Shown here in pieces: positions 27,700-37,950 of a DNA stretch of 55,427 nt. Both the position numbers and the translations under genes were made by a program. The DNA lies in contig NZMY01000028.1 of NCBI GenBank assembly GCA_002694745.1, positions 1 through 55,427 on the forward strand, given 5' to 3'. The stretch comes from Croceicoccus sp. Lineage in GTDB: Bacteria; Pseudomonadota; Alphaproteobacteria; Sphingomonadales; Sphingomonadaceae. The first letter of the stretch is position 1; the number at the start of each line of letters is the position of its first letter. The notes beneath the pieces were generated by a model. The model had not been told where the DNA came from. It ran no database searches and was given only the letters and a program-made list of their open reading frames with translations.

Positions 27700-28497
27700 A
27701 TGGATATCCCGCCTTCTCCGCCCCGCATCTTCTCGAAATCGCGCCGAATCGCGGCGCGCCTACGCATGGAGAGCCTGCGGATGAAGGGCGGCGGGGTGAT
27801 GACGGTCGCTCGGGAATTGGCAGAGGATGTCGTCGACCGGATCGGTTTCCTGCGAGAGGATTTCGATACGGCCTTGGTACTGGGCGACCGGACGGGCAGT
27901 CTGATCAGCCATCTTGAAGCCGAAGGTACCAAGGTTACCGCGGCCGATCCCGCTCCCCTGCCCGGTCTGCTTGCTGTCGATGAAGAGGCGCCATTGCCGG
28001 ACGGGCCCTATGCGCTGATCGCCACGCTGGGAATGCTCGATACGGTGAACGATCTGCCGGGTGCGCTGGTGCTGATGCGCCGCGCGCTCAGGCCGGGCGG
28101 CCTGATGATCGCAAGTTTCGCGGCGGCGGGCAGCCTGCCGATCCTGCGCGGCGCAATGCTGGAAGCGGACGGCGACCGCCCAGCCCCGCGCATTCATCCG
28201 CAGGTCGACGTGCGCGCGGCGGGACAATTGCTCACCCGTATCGGATTTGCCGACCCCGTGGTCGACGGCTGGGGCTTCGACGTCGGTTTCGACAGTTTCG
28301 AGCAGGCTGTGTCAGATCTGCGCGCGCAGGCGATGGGTAATGTGCTGAACAATGCCGGGCCGCCCCTGACCCGCACGGGCCTGGCCGCTGCCAAGGCCCG
28401 ATTCGAAGCGTCGCGGGACCCCGACGGGCTGATCCGCGAACGCTTCGAATTCGTGACGCTTACGGGACGGAACCCCGTCCCGCACGTACCGTATTAG
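27700..28497 (+). CDS. SAM-dependent methyltransferase-fold protein (NDUFAF5/BioC-like)
   Basis: A 265-residue class I methyltransferase-fold protein. The SAM-binding glycine motif is degenerate (TALVLGDRTGSL rather than GxGxG). It is followed by a post-I acidic residue (VTAADPAP), GPYALIATLGMLDTVNDLPGALVLMRRALRPGGLMIASF and a C-terminal region typical of the NDUFAF5 group, whose mitochondrial member modifies complex I. Whether it binds SAM normally is uncertain. I took the ATG at 27700 after AACAGGCGGGCG; an upstream GTG/TTG extension is unlikely. Its end overlaps the convergent ppdK by four bases. Confidence 0.8.
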   Translation: MDIPPSPPRIFSKSRRIAARLRMESLRMKGGGVMTVARELAEDVVDRIGFLREDFDTALVLGDRTGSLISHLEAEGTKVTAADPAPLPGLLAVDEEAPLPDGPYALIATLGMLDTVNDLPGALVLMRRALRPGGLMIASFAAAGSLPILRGAMLEADGDRPAPRIHPQVDVRAAGQLLTRIGFADPVVDGWGFDVGFDSFEQAVSDLRAQAMGNVLNNAGPPLTRTGLAAAKARFEASRDPDGLIRERFEFVTLTGRNPVPHVPY

Positions 28498-31160
28498 TCC
28501 GCCAGCGTTGCCTGCGCCGCGGCCAGCCGGGCGATCGGCACGCGGTAGGGTGATGCGGATACGTAATCGAGACCGGTCTTTTCGCAGAAAGCGATCGATG
28601 CCGGGTCGCCGCCATGCTCTCCACAAATGCCGAGCTTGATATCAGGCCGTGTCTTGCGGCCTCGCTCGGCGGCCATCTCGACCAGTTGTCCGACCCCTTC
28701 GATGTCTAGGCTGACGAACGGATCGCGGGGGTAGATACCCTTGTCGACATAGGGCGTCAGGAAGCGCCCGGCATCGTCGCGGCTGACGCCCAGGGTTGTC
28801 TGGGTCAAATCATTGGTGCCGAACGAGAAGAATTCGCCCTCCTCGGCAATCGCATCGGCCATGAGCGCGGCGCGGGGCAGTTCGATCATCGTGCCGACCA
28901 GATATTCCAGCGTACGCCCCTTGTCCCCGAACACCTGCTTCGCCACCCGGTCGACAAGCGCGCGCAGGATTTCCAGCTCGCGCTTGGTCGCCACCAGCGG
29001 GATCATCACTTCCGGCACGGGTGCGTCGCCGCTTTCCTCGGCGACTTCACAGGCGGCCTCAAAAATGGCGCGAACCTGCATTTCGTAGATTTCGGGGAAG
29101 GTGATCCCCAGCCGGCAACCGCGATGGCCCAGCATCGGATTCAGCTCGTGAAGCTCACCCGCACGGCGCTTGAGGTGATCGACGCCATATCCCGTGGCTT
29201 CGGCCAGTTCCACGAATTCATCGTCGCCATGCGGCAGGAATTCGTGCAGCGGCGGATCGAGCAGCCGGATGGTGACCGGAAGACCGGCCATTTCGGTGAA
29301 GATCGACTTGAAGTCGCTGCGCTGCTCGGGAAGCAGCTTGGCGAGCGGCTTGCGGCGGCCCGCCTCGTCCTCGGCCAGGATCATTTCCCGAACACTGGAA
29401 ATGCGCGAGGCGTCGAAGAACATGTGCTCGGTCCGGCATAGCCCGACGCCCTCGGCGCCGAACTGGCGTGCCATGCGGCAATCGGCGGGCGTTTCGGCGT
29501 TCGCACGTACTTTCATGCGCCGCATCGCGTCGGCCCACTCCATCAACGTGGCGAAATCGCCGACCAGTTCCGGCTCGATCGTCGGCACCGCGCCCTTCAT
29601 CACTTCGCCGGTCCCGCCGTCGAGCGTGATGATATCGCCCTCGCTGAGCTCCACGCCGCCGATGCGCGCGATCTTGGTCCGGCGGTCGATCGACAGGGCG
29701 GACGCGCCGGATACGCAAGGACGGCCCATGCCGCGCGCCACCACTGCGGCGTGGCTGGTCATGCCGCCGCGCGCCGTCAGGATGCCCTTGGCAGCATGCA
29801 TGCCGTGAATATCCTCGGGGCTGGTTTCCACGCGTACGAGGATGACCGCCTCGCCCCGCTCCGCCATCTGTTCGGCGGTATCGGCATCGAACACGACCGC
29901 GCCCGACGCGGCGCCGGGCGAGGCGGGCAGACCGACCGTCATCACTTCGCGCGGAGCGTCGGGATCGAGTGTCGGGTGCAGCAACTGGTCGAGCGCCATC
30001 GGATCGATGCGCTTCACGGCATCCGCCTCGGAGATCAGGCCTTCGGCCACCATGTCGACCGCCATCTTGAGCGCGGCCTTGGCGGTGCGCTTGCCCGTGC
30101 GGGTTTGCAGCATCCACAGCTTGCCCTGCTGCACGGTGAACTCGATATCCTGCATGTCGCGGTAATGGTTTTCGAGTAGATCGAACACGCGCGCCAGTTC
30201 CGCATAGGCCTGCGGCATGGACTCTTCCATCGAGGGGAGCTGCGCTCCCGCTTCCTCGCGCGCAGCCTTGGTCAGATATTGCGGCGTGCGGATCCCCGCG
30301 ACGACGTCCTCGCCTTGGGCATTGATCAGATATTCGCCGTAATAGGCCTTTTCGCCCGTCGCCGGATCGCGGGTGAAGGCGACGCCCGTAGCGCTGGTGT
30401 CACCCATGTTTCCGAACACCATCGCCTGAATATTGACCGCGGTGCCCCATCCGCCGGGAATGCCGTTCAGACGGCGATAGATCTTGGCGCGTTCGCTGTC
30501 CCAGCTGCCAAAGACGGCGGCAATCGCGCCCCATAGCTGATCGTTGACGTCCATCGGGAACGGGCGGCCAAGCTCGTCTTCGGCAATGGTCTTGTATTGC
30601 GCGACCAATGCTTTCCAGTCGGCGGCGGTCAGTTCGATATCGGCGGAATAGCCGTTGTCTTCCTTGGCGATCTCCAGCGCTTCCTCAAACAATCCATGAT
30701 CGAGGCCGAGCACAACGTCCGAATACATCTGGATGAAACGGCGATAGCTGTCCCATGCGAAACGCTCGTCACCCGAGACCGATGCCAGCCCCTGCACCGT
30801 CTCGTCATTCAGGCCGAGGTTCAGCACAGTGTCCATCATGCCGGGCATGGAAACGCGCGCGCCGGACCGGACCGACACGAGCAGCGGATCGGCGGCGTCG
30901 CCGAAGGATTTGCCCACCGTCCGCTCGATATGGGTCAGCGCACTGGCGACATCGGCGCGAAGCTGGTCGTCGAAATTGGCGCCCTCTGCCAGATATTTGA
31001 CGCACATTTCGGTGGTGATGGTGAAGCCCGGAGGAACCGGCAGCCCAATCGACGCCATCTCGGCAAGGTTTGCGCCCTTGCCACCCGTGATGGTCTTGTC
31101 CTTGGCGCGCGGATCGTCCGTTTCCGCACCTCCGCCGAAGGTGTAAACATATTGCGTCAT
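28494..31160 (-). CDS. ppdK: Pyruvate, phosphate dikinase
   Basis: Interconverts pyruvate, ATP and Pi with PEP, AMP and PPi. The 888-residue enzyme has three parts: an N-terminal ATP-grasp domain (GGKGANLAEMASIGLPVPPGF), a mobile phosphohistidine domain with LTARGGMTSHAAVVARGMG (His phosphorylated), and a C-terminal TIM-barrel PEP/pyruvate domain with ICGEHGGDP and a catalytic Cys. Length and motif order are normal. In a sphingomonad it would support gluconeogenesis from C2/C3 substrates. It is transcribed alone, 125 bases downstream of glyS. Confidence 0.96.
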   Translation of the reverse strand: MTQYVYTFGGGAETDDPRAKDKTITGGKGANLAEMASIGLPVPPGFTITTEMCVKYLAEGANFDDQLRADVASALTHIERTVGKSFGDAADPLLVSVRSGARVSMPGMMDTVLNLGLNDETVQGLASVSGDERFAWDSYRRFIQMYSDVVLGLDHGLFEEALEIAKEDNGYSADIELTAADWKALVAQYKTIAEDELGRPFPMDVNDQLWGAIAAVFGSWDSERAKIYRRLNGIPGGWGTAVNIQAMVFGNMGDTSATGVAFTRDPATGEKAYYGEYLINAQGEDVVAGIRTPQYLTKAAREEAGAQLPSMEESMPQAYAELARVFDLLENHYRDMQDIEFTVQQGKLWMLQTRTGKRTAKAALKMAVDMVAEGLISEADAVKRIDPMALDQLLHPTLDPDAPREVMTVGLPASPGAASGAVVFDADTAEQMAERGEAVILVRVETSPEDIHGMHAAKGILTARGGMTSHAAVVARGMGRPCVSGASALSIDRRTKIARIGGVELSEGDIITLDGGTGEVMKGAVPTIEPELVGDFATLMEWADAMRRMKVRANAETPADCRMARQFGAEGVGLCRTEHMFFDASRISSVREMILAEDEAGRRKPLAKLLPEQRSDFKSIFTEMAGLPVTIRLLDPPLHEFLPHGDDEFVELAEATGYGVDHLKRRAGELHELNPMLGHRGCRLGITFPEIYEMQVRAIFEAACEVAEESGDAPVPEVMIPLVATKRELEILRALVDRVAKQVFGDKGRTLEYLVGTMIELPRAALMADAIAEEGEFFSFGTNDLTQTTLGVSRDDAGRFLTPYVDKGIYPRDPFVSLDIEGVGQLVEMAAERGRKTRPDIKLGICGEHGGDPASIAFCEKTGLDYVSASPYRVPIARLAAAQATLAD

Positions 31161-31285
31161 CTGGTCTCAAGCTCCCCGACCGTTAATGGCATGTATGTTG
31201 CGCTGCAGCAGGTCGTTAGCAAGTCGCCCGTTTAGGGTGGACCGCTTTGCAACAGGACAAGGCAATGTTGCTTAAATGCATGGCG

Positions 31286-33382
31286 TCAGCTCTCGATCCG
31301 CGCGAAATCCGCCACCTTGTGCACTGCAGCACGGAAATGATCGAGCAAGGCAAGTCGCGCCTCGCGCTTTGCCGGGTCCGGATCGTTCACCGTGACATTG
31401 TCGAAGAACGCATCGATCGGCCCCCGCAGCGACGCAAGCGCGGCCATGGCCTCCTCGAAACGTTCGTCTGCAATAGCGCTGCTGGCCGCGGGTTCGGCCC
31501 TGTTCAGCGCCTCGATCAGCGCGGATTCGGCCGGTTCGGTGTCGTAATCGGGCCGTACATGACCACGCTGCGCCACGATTGAGCCCAGTTCGGGGTCGTC
31601 AACCAGCGCAAGCGGGTCTTCCTCGCCTGTGCGTGCGATGCGGTTGCCGCTGCCCTCGTAGCCTTCCTTCTTCAAAATATTGGCCGCGCGCTTGTAGCCG
31701 GCAAGCAGGTTCGCCCCGTCCTCGCTTTCCATGAAACTTTGCAGCGCGTGAACGCGGGCGAGCAGGCGGACGAGATCGTCCTCTCCGCCCAATGCAAAGA
31801 CTGCATCGATCAGGTCATGGCGAACACCCGCCTCGCGCTGCTGGACCTTGAGGCGGTCGGCGAAGAAATCGAGCAGATCGCCTTCCGCGATGGACAGGCG
31901 CAGACCGTTCCGGGTCACGGTGCGAATGACGCCCAGCGCCGCGCGGCGCAAGGCGAACGGATCCTTCGAACCGGTCGGCTTTTCATCAATGGCGAAAAAG
32001 CTGCGCAAGTTATCCAGCTTGTCGGCCAGCGACACCGTCACGGTCACCGGCGCGGTGGGAACGTCATCGCCCTGCCCCACCGGCTTGTAATGATCGCGGA
32101 TGGCGTCCGATACGGCGTCTGGCAAACCCTCGGCTCGGGCGTAATATCCGCCCATAAGGCCCTGCAATTCAGGAAATTCCCCGACCATTTCGGTGACCAG
32201 ATCGGCCTTGGCCAGCCGCGCGGCCTGCTCCGCCAGCGCGGGATCGGCACCGGGCACGATGCCTTCCTCCGCCAGCCAGCGAGCCAGCGTCGCGACGCGC
32301 TCCACCTTGTCGGCGACGGTGCCGAGTTTCTCGTGGAAGGTGATCCGCTCCAGCTTTCTGGCCTGCTGTTCCAGCGGCACCTTGCGGTCGGTGTCCCAGA
32401 AGAAGCGCGCATCGGACAGGCGTGCGGCCAGCACCTTGCGGTTGCCGTCGACCACCACGGCGGGATCGCTTGCTCTGATGTTTGCGGTGCAAACGAACGC
32501 ATTGGCCAGATTACCGGCACAGTCCTCGCACACGAAATATTTCTGGTTCACCCGCGCGGTCAGCTGGATGACTTCGGGCGGCACATCCAGAAACGCCTCG
32601 TCGAACCGGCCGAGCAAGGGTTCGGGCCATTCGGTCAGGCCCGCATTCTCGATGACCAGACCCTCGTCCTCGACCAGCGTCAGGCCAACCGCTTCCGCAG
32701 CCTCTTTCGCCTTGGTCCGGATGATGTCCTGTCGTTCCGCGTGATCGACGATGACATGGCAGGCGCGCAGCTTTTCAGCGTAATCGGAGGCGCCGCCGAT
32801 CGTCACCTCGCCGCTGTGGTGGAAGCGGTGCCCGACCGTGGCAAAACCAGAGGCGACGCCGCCCACTTCGCAAGGCACAAGATCCTCGCCCAGTATGGCA
32901 ACGATGCCCTGCAGCGGGCGGACCCAGCGCAGGCTTTCGGTGCTGATGGAGGCCTTCCCCCAGCGCATCGACTTCGGCCATGGGAAGGCGCGGATGATCG
33001 CGGGAATGGCTTCGGCAAGCACATCGGCGACCTTGCGCCCCGGCACGTTCCTCACCGCGAACCAGGTGTTGCGGCCTTTCACCTCGCGCAGTTCCAGCTG
33101 ATCACGCGTGACGCCGTTCTTCTTGCAGAACCCGTCGATCGCCGCATCGGGCGCGCCTTCGGGCGGACCCTTGGCTTCCTCGCTAACGGCTTCGGTCTGT
33201 TCGGGGAGATCGGCGGCGATCAGCGCAAGGCGGCGCGGCGTGCTCCAGACGGTGATGGCACCGGTCTCGACACCGGCCCCGTCCATCTCGGCCCTGAACA
33301 GCCGTTCCAGATCGGCGCGGGCGCCTGCCTGCATGCGCGCGGGGATTTCCTCGCAAAGGAGTTCAAGCAGAAAGTCGCTCAT
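31286..33382 (-). CDS. glyS: Glycyl-tRNA synthetase beta subunit
   Basis: Beta chain of the bacterial alpha2-beta2 GlyRS; it carries tRNA recognition. The 698-residue protein starts [18 protein letters not shown], the family's N-terminal signature. It contains the HD-like region ([28 protein letters not shown]) and a C-terminal anticodon-binding domain. The ATG at 33382 overlaps the glyQ stop (ATGA). The reading frame stays open 219 bases upstream inside glyQ, which is not coding for this product. Confidence 0.96.
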   Translation of the reverse strand: MSDFLLELLCEEIPARMQAGARADLERLFRAEMDGAGVETGAITVWSTPRRLALIAADLPEQTEAVSEEAKGPPEGAPDAAIDGFCKKNGVTRDQLELREVKGRNTWFAVRNVPGRKVADVLAEAIPAIIRAFPWPKSMRWGKASISTESLRWVRPLQGIVAILGEDLVPCEVGGVASGFATVGHRFHHSGEVTIGGASDYAEKLRACHVIVDHAERQDIIRTKAKEAAEAVGLTLVEDEGLVIENAGLTEWPEPLLGRFDEAFLDVPPEVIQLTARVNQKYFVCEDCAGNLANAFVCTANIRASDPAVVVDGNRKVLAARLSDARFFWDTDRKVPLEQQARKLERITFHEKLGTVADKVERVATLARWLAEEGIVPGADPALAEQAARLAKADLVTEMVGEFPELQGLMGGYYARAEGLPDAVSDAIRDHYKPVGQGDDVPTAPVTVTVSLADKLDNLRSFFAIDEKPTGSKDPFALRRAALGVIRTVTRNGLRLSIAEGDLLDFFADRLKVQQREAGVRHDLIDAVFALGGEDDLVRLLARVHALQSFMESEDGANLLAGYKRAANILKKEGYEGSGNRIARTGEEDPLALVDDPELGSIVAQRGHVRPDYDTEPAESALIEALNRAEPAASSAIADERFEEAMAALASLRGPIDAFFDNVTVNDPDPAKREARLALLDHFRAAVHKVADFARIES

Positions 33383-34287
33383 GCCGCCCACTCCGGATAG
33401 TCCGCGGCCCACTGGTCGGCGTATTTCGCCATATAGGCCTCGCACGATCCGCGCGCGAGGTCGCGGACCTGTCCCATATAGCTGGCACGCTCCTGCACGC
33501 TGATCACGCCGCGCGCCTGCAGCAGGTTGAAGATATGGCTCGTCTCGATCGCCTGCTCGTATGCGGGGATCGGCAGGCCCTTGTCGAGGCACAGGCGGCA
33601 TTCGGCAGCCGCCTTGCGGAACAGGTCGAACAGCGCGTCGGTGTCGGCGATCTCGAAATTCCAGGTGCTCATCTGGCGTTCGTTTTCAAGGAACACGTCG
33701 CCATAGGTCACGCCCTGCGAATTGAACGCAAGGTCATAGACGTTGTCGACGCCTTGGATATACATCGCCAGCCGTTCGAGCCCGTAGGTCAGTTCGCCCG
33801 CCACCGGCTTGCAGTCATAGCCGCCCATCTGCTGGAAATAGGTGAACTGCGTCACCTCCATCCCGTCACACCAGACTTCCCAGCCCAGCCCCCAGGCGCC
33901 CAGCGTGGGGCTTTCCCAGTCATCCTCGACGAAGCGGATGTCGTGCTTCAGCGGATCGACGCCGATCACGCGCAGGCTGTCGAGATACCAGTCCTGGATC
34001 TGCGGCGGACTGGGCTTCAGGACCACCTGATACTGGTAATAGTGCTGCAGCCGGTTCGGATTTTCGCCATAGCGGCCATCGGTCGGGCGGCGGCACGGCT
34101 GGACGAAGGCGGCGTTCCACGGCTGCGGCCCCAATGCGCGCAGTGTCGTGGCGGGGTGGAAAGTGCCCGCGCCCATGCGCATATCATAGGGCTGAAGGAT
34201 CAGGCATCCCTTGGCGCTCCAGAAATCGTGGAGCGTGAGGATCATGTCCTGAAACGACAGGACGGCTTTGGAGGCGCTTTCGTTCAT
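33379..34287 (-). CDS. glyQ: Glycyl-tRNA synthetase alpha subunit
   Basis: Catalytic chain of tetrameric GlyRS, forming glycyl-adenylate. The 302-residue protein has [52 protein letters not shown] (class II motif 2 region) and [12 protein letters not shown] (motif 3). It is coupled to glyS. The start diverges from the first TraB/GumN gene, leaving 96 bases for both promoters. Confidence 0.97.
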   Translation of the reverse strand: MNESASKAVLSFQDMILTLHDFWSAKGCLILQPYDMRMGAGTFHPATTLRALGPQPWNAAFVQPCRRPTDGRYGENPNRLQHYYQYQVVLKPSPPQIQDWYLDSLRVIGVDPLKHDIRFVEDDWESPTLGAWGLGWEVWCDGMEVTQFTYFQQMGGYDCKPVAGELTYGLERLAMYIQGVDNVYDLAFNSQGVTYGDVFLENERQMSTWNFEIADTDALFDLFRKAAAECRLCLDKGLPIPAYEQAIETSHIFNLLQARGVISVQERASYMGQVRDLARGSCEAYMAKYADQWAADYPEWAA

Positions 34288-34383
34288 CGTCGCGGCAATG
34301 GCGAAGCGCTAGGAATGCGTCAACTGTCGTTCGCATGGCTGTGCCGACGACGGGGCTGATCGAACTGGAAGGATGATCGCAAG

Positions 34384-35322
34384 GTGAATATCAAACGGGT
34401 CGCTTCGGCCTTTCGAAAACGGTTCATGCGCCTTGCCGCGCCGCTTGCGGGCATCGGCCTGCTGGCGTCTCCATCGGTCGCCATGGCCGAGGACGTGGTC
34501 GAACTGGACCGGTCCGACGCCGATCCGGCGCTGTGGAAGCTGTCGGACGACGACACCACCGTCTGGCTGTTCGGCACGATGCACGCGCTGAAACCCGATC
34601 TGGTGTGGTTCGACGATGCCGTCAGCGAGGCGTTTTCCGGTTCGGAAGAGCTGGTGATCGAGATGCTGGAGCCCGACATGGCGACGATGCAGCAGGTCGT
34701 GGGGTCGAGCGCCTTGTATGCCGATGGCAGCACCCTGTCCGAACGACTCAGCGCTGAACAGCGCACGCTGGTGGCCGAAAGCGCCGCGACGCTGGGCATA
34801 CCGATGCAGGCCATTGACCGTATGAAGCCGTGGTTTGCTGCCGTCACCCTCTCCGCAGCGCCGCTCGCCAAGCTGGGTTATGATCCCAAGTCGGGTGCCG
34901 AGGCCGTGCTTCAGGGTTCTGCGCGCGAACAGGGCAAGACGATCAAGGGGCTTGAGACTTTCGAGCAGCAGATGGGTTTCTTCTCCAGCCTGCCCGAGGA
35001 ACAGCAGATCGCCTTCCTGATGGAATCGGCCAGTTCGCTGGCCGAAGCGGAAGAGGTCTATGCCGAGTCGGAGAGGGCGTGGGGCGCAGGCGACATCGCC
35101 GCGACCGAAAAGCTGATCAATGACGGGCTGGAGGAAACGCCCGACGTCTATGACGTGCTGATCGCCCGGCGCAACCGCAACTGGGCCGACTGGATCGAAC
35201 AGCGCATGGGGCAGCCCGGAAACGTATTCGTCGCGGTGGGCGCGGGTCATCTGGCCGGTCCCGACAGCGTGCAGGCCGTCCTTGCCCAGCGCGGTCTGAC
35301 GGTCCAGCGCGTCGAATATTGA
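34384..35322 (+). CDS. TraB/GumN family protein (copy 1, exported)
   Basis: A 312-residue protein with a basic N-terminus, a hydrophobic stretch and a likely signal cleavage after SVAMA (about residue 37). The TraB/GumN signature is complete: VWLFGTMHALKPD at the start of the domain (GxxH) and VFVAVGAGHLAGPDSV near the C-terminus (second GxxH). Eukaryotic relatives (Tiki) are metalloproteases; bacterial function is not established. It starts at GTG, and its stop overlaps the ATG of the second copy. Confidence 0.85.
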   Translation: MNIKRVASAFRKRFMRLAAPLAGIGLLASPSVAMAEDVVELDRSDADPALWKLSDDDTTVWLFGTMHALKPDLVWFDDAVSEAFSGSEELVIEMLEPDMATMQQVVGSSALYADGSTLSERLSAEQRTLVAESAATLGIPMQAIDRMKPWFAAVTLSAAPLAKLGYDPKSGAEAVLQGSAREQGKTIKGLETFEQQMGFFSSLPEEQQIAFLMESASSLAEAEEVYAESERAWGAGDIAATEKLINDGLEETPDVYDVLIARRNRNWADWIEQRMGQPGNVFVAVGAGHLAGPDSVQAVLAQRGLTVQRVEY

Positions 35323-36221
35323 TGCATCCGTTCCTGCTGATCAGGCTTCTGCTGCTTGCACCGCTGGCCCTTGTGGCGGCGGCGTGCCAGCAGGCAGAGG
35401 CGCCGGGCGGCGATCCCGCGCTGTACCGGATCGACCGGCCCGGTGCCGCGCCCGATGCACAAGCGGCAGGCTGGCTGTTCGGGACGATCCATGCCCTGCC
35501 GGAAGGCACGCAGTGGCGCAGACCGGCCATTGAAAAGGCGCTTGCGCAATCGGGCGTGCTGATCGTGGAGATTGCCGACCTCGACCCCGCGAAGGTGCGG
35601 GATACATTCGCAAGGTTGTCGATCGACACGGCCCTGCCGCCGCTGGAACAAAGGGTCGCTCCCGAATACAGGGATGAGCTTGAGGAATTGCTGGACGAGG
35701 CGGGCGTGAATGCGCGTCAGTTCCGGCATGTCGAAAGCTGGGCGGCCGCCATTTCGCTATCCGCGCTGATGCAGGGAAAGTCAGGCATGGATGCCGGTGA
35801 AGGCGTCGACCGTGCGTTGATAGCGGATTATGCGCCCCGCCCCGTATCTGGCCTCGAAACCGTGGAAGGGCAGTTCGCGATCTTCGACCGGCTTGACGCG
35901 GCGGCGCAGCAGGACCTGCTTGAATCTCTGCTGGAAACCGAAGACCAGGATCCGTCCGAGATGACGAGTGCATGGCTGGCCGGCGATACCGACGCCCTCG
36001 CCGGCCTGATGGATCTGGGTCTTGGCGACGGCGAGAGCGAGCTGTCGCTGCGCAAGGCCTTGCTGACCGACCGGAACCGGAGCTGGATCGGACCCATCGT
36101 CGCGGCCATGGAGCGCGGTGACAGGCCCTTCGTGGCCGTCGGGGCCGGCCATGTCGGGGGAAGCGACGGCCTGATCGCGCTTCTTGAGGGCGAAGGCTGG
36201 ACCGTCACGCGCGTCCGATAG
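35322..36221 (+). CDS. TraB/GumN family protein (copy 2, probable lipoprotein)
   Basis: A tandem paralogue of 299 residues with the same two motifs (GWLFGTIHALPEG and FVAVGAGHVGGSDGL). Its N-terminus, MHPFLLIRLLLLAPLALVAAAC, ends in a lipobox-like VAAAC, so it should be lipid-anchored, unlike copy 1. The start ATG overlaps the stop of copy 1 (TGATG); a TTG one codon earlier is an alternative. The pair looks like a local duplication with divergent localisation. Confidence 0.83.
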   Translation: MHPFLLIRLLLLAPLALVAAACQQAEAPGGDPALYRIDRPGAAPDAQAAGWLFGTIHALPEGTQWRRPAIEKALAQSGVLIVEIADLDPAKVRDTFARLSIDTALPPLEQRVAPEYRDELEELLDEAGVNARQFRHVESWAAAISLSALMQGKSGMDAGEGVDRALIADYAPRPVSGLETVEGQFAIFDRLDAAAQQDLLESLLETEDQDPSEMTSAWLAGDTDALAGLMDLGLGDGESELSLRKALLTDRNRSWIGPIVAAMERGDRPFVAVGAGHVGGSDGLIALLEGEGWTVTRVR

Positions 36222-36349
36222 CCCGCTTTCGCCTTGCCTTTGCGCCCTATCCAGCCTATGGGCGCGCCCTTCCCGCACCGCATGGTCATCCCTGGAGGCG
36301 TTCGGCGCGGGATTTGTTGAACCCGATTTATTCATAAAGGTCCAAGGTA

Positions 36350-37003
36350 ATGAGCGATCAGATGACCCTGGCGGCCGAGACGCGCGACAAGGCAGGCAAG
36401 GGAGCCTCCCGCGCACTGCGTCGTGACGGCCGTGTCCCCGCTGTGATCTACGGCGGCAAGGAAGAACCCACCACCATTCACGTCGAGGAGCGCGCCCTTG
36501 TGAAGCTGCTCGGCACCGGCCACTTCTCCAACTCGATCGTGATGGTCGATGTCGGCGGCAAGTCGGTCCGCACCCTTCCCAAGGACGTCGCGTTCCATCC
36601 CGTGAGCAGCCGCCCGCTGCATGTCGACTTCCTGCGCCTTGGCAAGAACGCCAAGGTCGACGTCGCCGTGCCGGTCGTCTTCGTGAACGAGGAAGCATCG
36701 CCCGGCCTGAAGCGCGGCGGTGTTCTGAACATCGTGCGCCACGAGCTTGAACTGGTCTGCGAAGCGGACAAGATCCCCGATCAGATCGAGATCGACGTGA
36801 CCGGCAAGGATGTCGGCGATTCGATCCACATCAGCCACGTCTCGCTGCCCGCGGGCTCGGAAAGCGCGATCACCGACCGTGACTTCACCATCGCCACGCT
36901 GGTCGCTCCCTCGGCTCTCAAGAAGAGCGAAGGCGCGGAAGCCAATGCCGACGAAGCCGATGCGGAAGAAGTCCCCGCAACGGAGCAGAACGGCGAGGAT
37001 TGA
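36350..37003 (+). CDS. rplY: Ribosomal protein bL25 (long, CTC/TL5 form)
   Basis: Binds 5S rRNA in the large subunit. The 217-residue protein is the long form: an L25 N-terminal domain ([22 protein letters not shown]) plus a C-terminal TL5-like beta domain ([22 protein letters not shown]), then an acidic tail ([12 protein letters not shown]). It starts after AAGGT. It is followed by an intrinsic terminator and then pth, the usual L25-Pth order. Confidence 0.96.
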   Translation: MSDQMTLAAETRDKAGKGASRALRRDGRVPAVIYGGKEEPTTIHVEERALVKLLGTGHFSNSIVMVDVGGKSVRTLPKDVAFHPVSSRPLHVDFLRLGKNAKVDVAVPVVFVNEEASPGLKRGGVLNIVRHELELVCEADKIPDQIEIDVTGKDVGDSIHISHVSLPAGSESAITDRDFTIATLVAPSALKKSEGAEANADEADAEEVPATEQNGED

Positions 37004-37033
37004 TCCTTACCGTTTTCGGCAGAAAACACGAAG

Positions 37034-37066
37034 CGCCGGTCCCGTTCATGCGGGGCCGGCGTTTTC
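37034..37066 (+). terminator. Intrinsic terminator after rplY
   Basis: CGCCGGTCCCG (37034-37044) pairs with CGGGGCCGGCG (37051-37061), with one G-U pair, around TTCATG, followed by TTTTC and a further TTTT. It separates rplY from pth. Confidence 0.88.
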
Positions 37067-37098
37067 TTTTGCGCCAATAGGCGCTAACGGCCCTTGCC

Positions 37099-37665
37099 AT
37101 GCAGCTTTGGGTAGGTCTTGGGAATCCGGGCGGGAAATACGCGCTCAACCGGCATAATGTCGGCTATATGGCATGCGACACGATCGCCGAGGTGCATGGC
37201 TTTGCGCCGCCGCAGAAGAAATTCCAGGGCTGGCTGTCCGAGGGGCGGATCGGCGGCGAAAAAATTCTGCTGCTGAAACCCGCGACCTTCATGAACGAAA
37301 GCGGGCGCAGCGTCGGCGAGGCGCTGCGTTTCTACAGGCTTACCCCGGACGATCTGACCGTATTCCACGACGAGCTGGACCTTGCGCCCATGAAGGTGAA
37401 GGTCAAGCAGGGCGGCGGCACCGCCGGTCACAACGGTCTGCGCAGCATCGACCAGCACATGGGCCGTGATTTCCGCCGCATCCGGATCGGTATCGGCCAT
37501 CCCGGCCACAAGGATCGGGTTACCGGCCATGTCCTCGGCAATTATGCCAAGGCGGAGCAGGACGATCTGGTCACCATGCTGGGCGCCATCGCATCGGAAG
37601 CCGAATGGCTTGCGAAAGGGGATGACGTGCGTTTCATGAACGATGTCGCGCTGCGCCAGCAATAG
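37099..37665 (+). CDS. pth: Peptidyl-tRNA hydrolase
   Basis: Recycles peptidyl-tRNAs released from ribosomes. The 188-residue protein has MQLWVGLGNPGGKYALNRHN, with catalytic His19, then LLLKPATFMNESGRSV and VFHDELDLAPMKVKVKQGGG, all Pth signatures including the substrate Asn and Asp. The start ATG is 33 bases after the rplY terminator, so it probably has its own promoter or read-through. Confidence 0.97.
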   Translation: MQLWVGLGNPGGKYALNRHNVGYMACDTIAEVHGFAPPQKKFQGWLSEGRIGGEKILLLKPATFMNESGRSVGEALRFYRLTPDDLTVFHDELDLAPMKVKVKQGGGTAGHNGLRSIDQHMGRDFRRIRIGIGHPGHKDRVTGHVLGNYAKAEQDDLVTMLGAIASEAEWLAKGDDVRFMNDVALRQQ

Positions 37666-37881
37666 CAGGCCGGTCAGCGGGCGTTCAGCGCGGATATGCG
37701 ATATATACGCAGATGTCGTGACCGAACCGCGAGATCTAGTTGACCTCTATTCGCAAGGCCATGGGTCATCCGGCCCCTTGCACTATCCGGCCCGACTTGC
37801 TTGAATGGGCCTCCCCCTTCGGGAAACGCGTCAATCGCAGGTTCGTGAACCTCTGGCGCAATTCAGGCATCGGCAATCTAT

Positions 37882-37901
37882 TGTCCGGCCTCCGCCGGAC
37901 A
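37882..37901. other. Hairpin in the 285-bp leader before the periplasmic-protein gene
   Basis: The gap 37666-37950 holds no convincing gene. It contains TGTCCGGC/GCCGGACA (37882-37889 with 37894-37901) around CTCC, and a small AT-rich dyad TGCG-ATATATA-CGCA (37697-37711). There is no T-run after the hairpin, so a regulatory or stability role in the 5' leader is only a guess. Confidence 0.4.
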
Positions 37902-37950
37902 GCGCCGTATCGTTTTGAACAGATGTTTCTAAAGACAAAGGACTGAACGA

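Noticed and set aside
37740-37946. 68-codon reading frame upstream of the exported protein
   Set aside because: It needs a TTG start without a ribosome site, has no recognisable sequence, and overlaps the hairpin; treated as leader.
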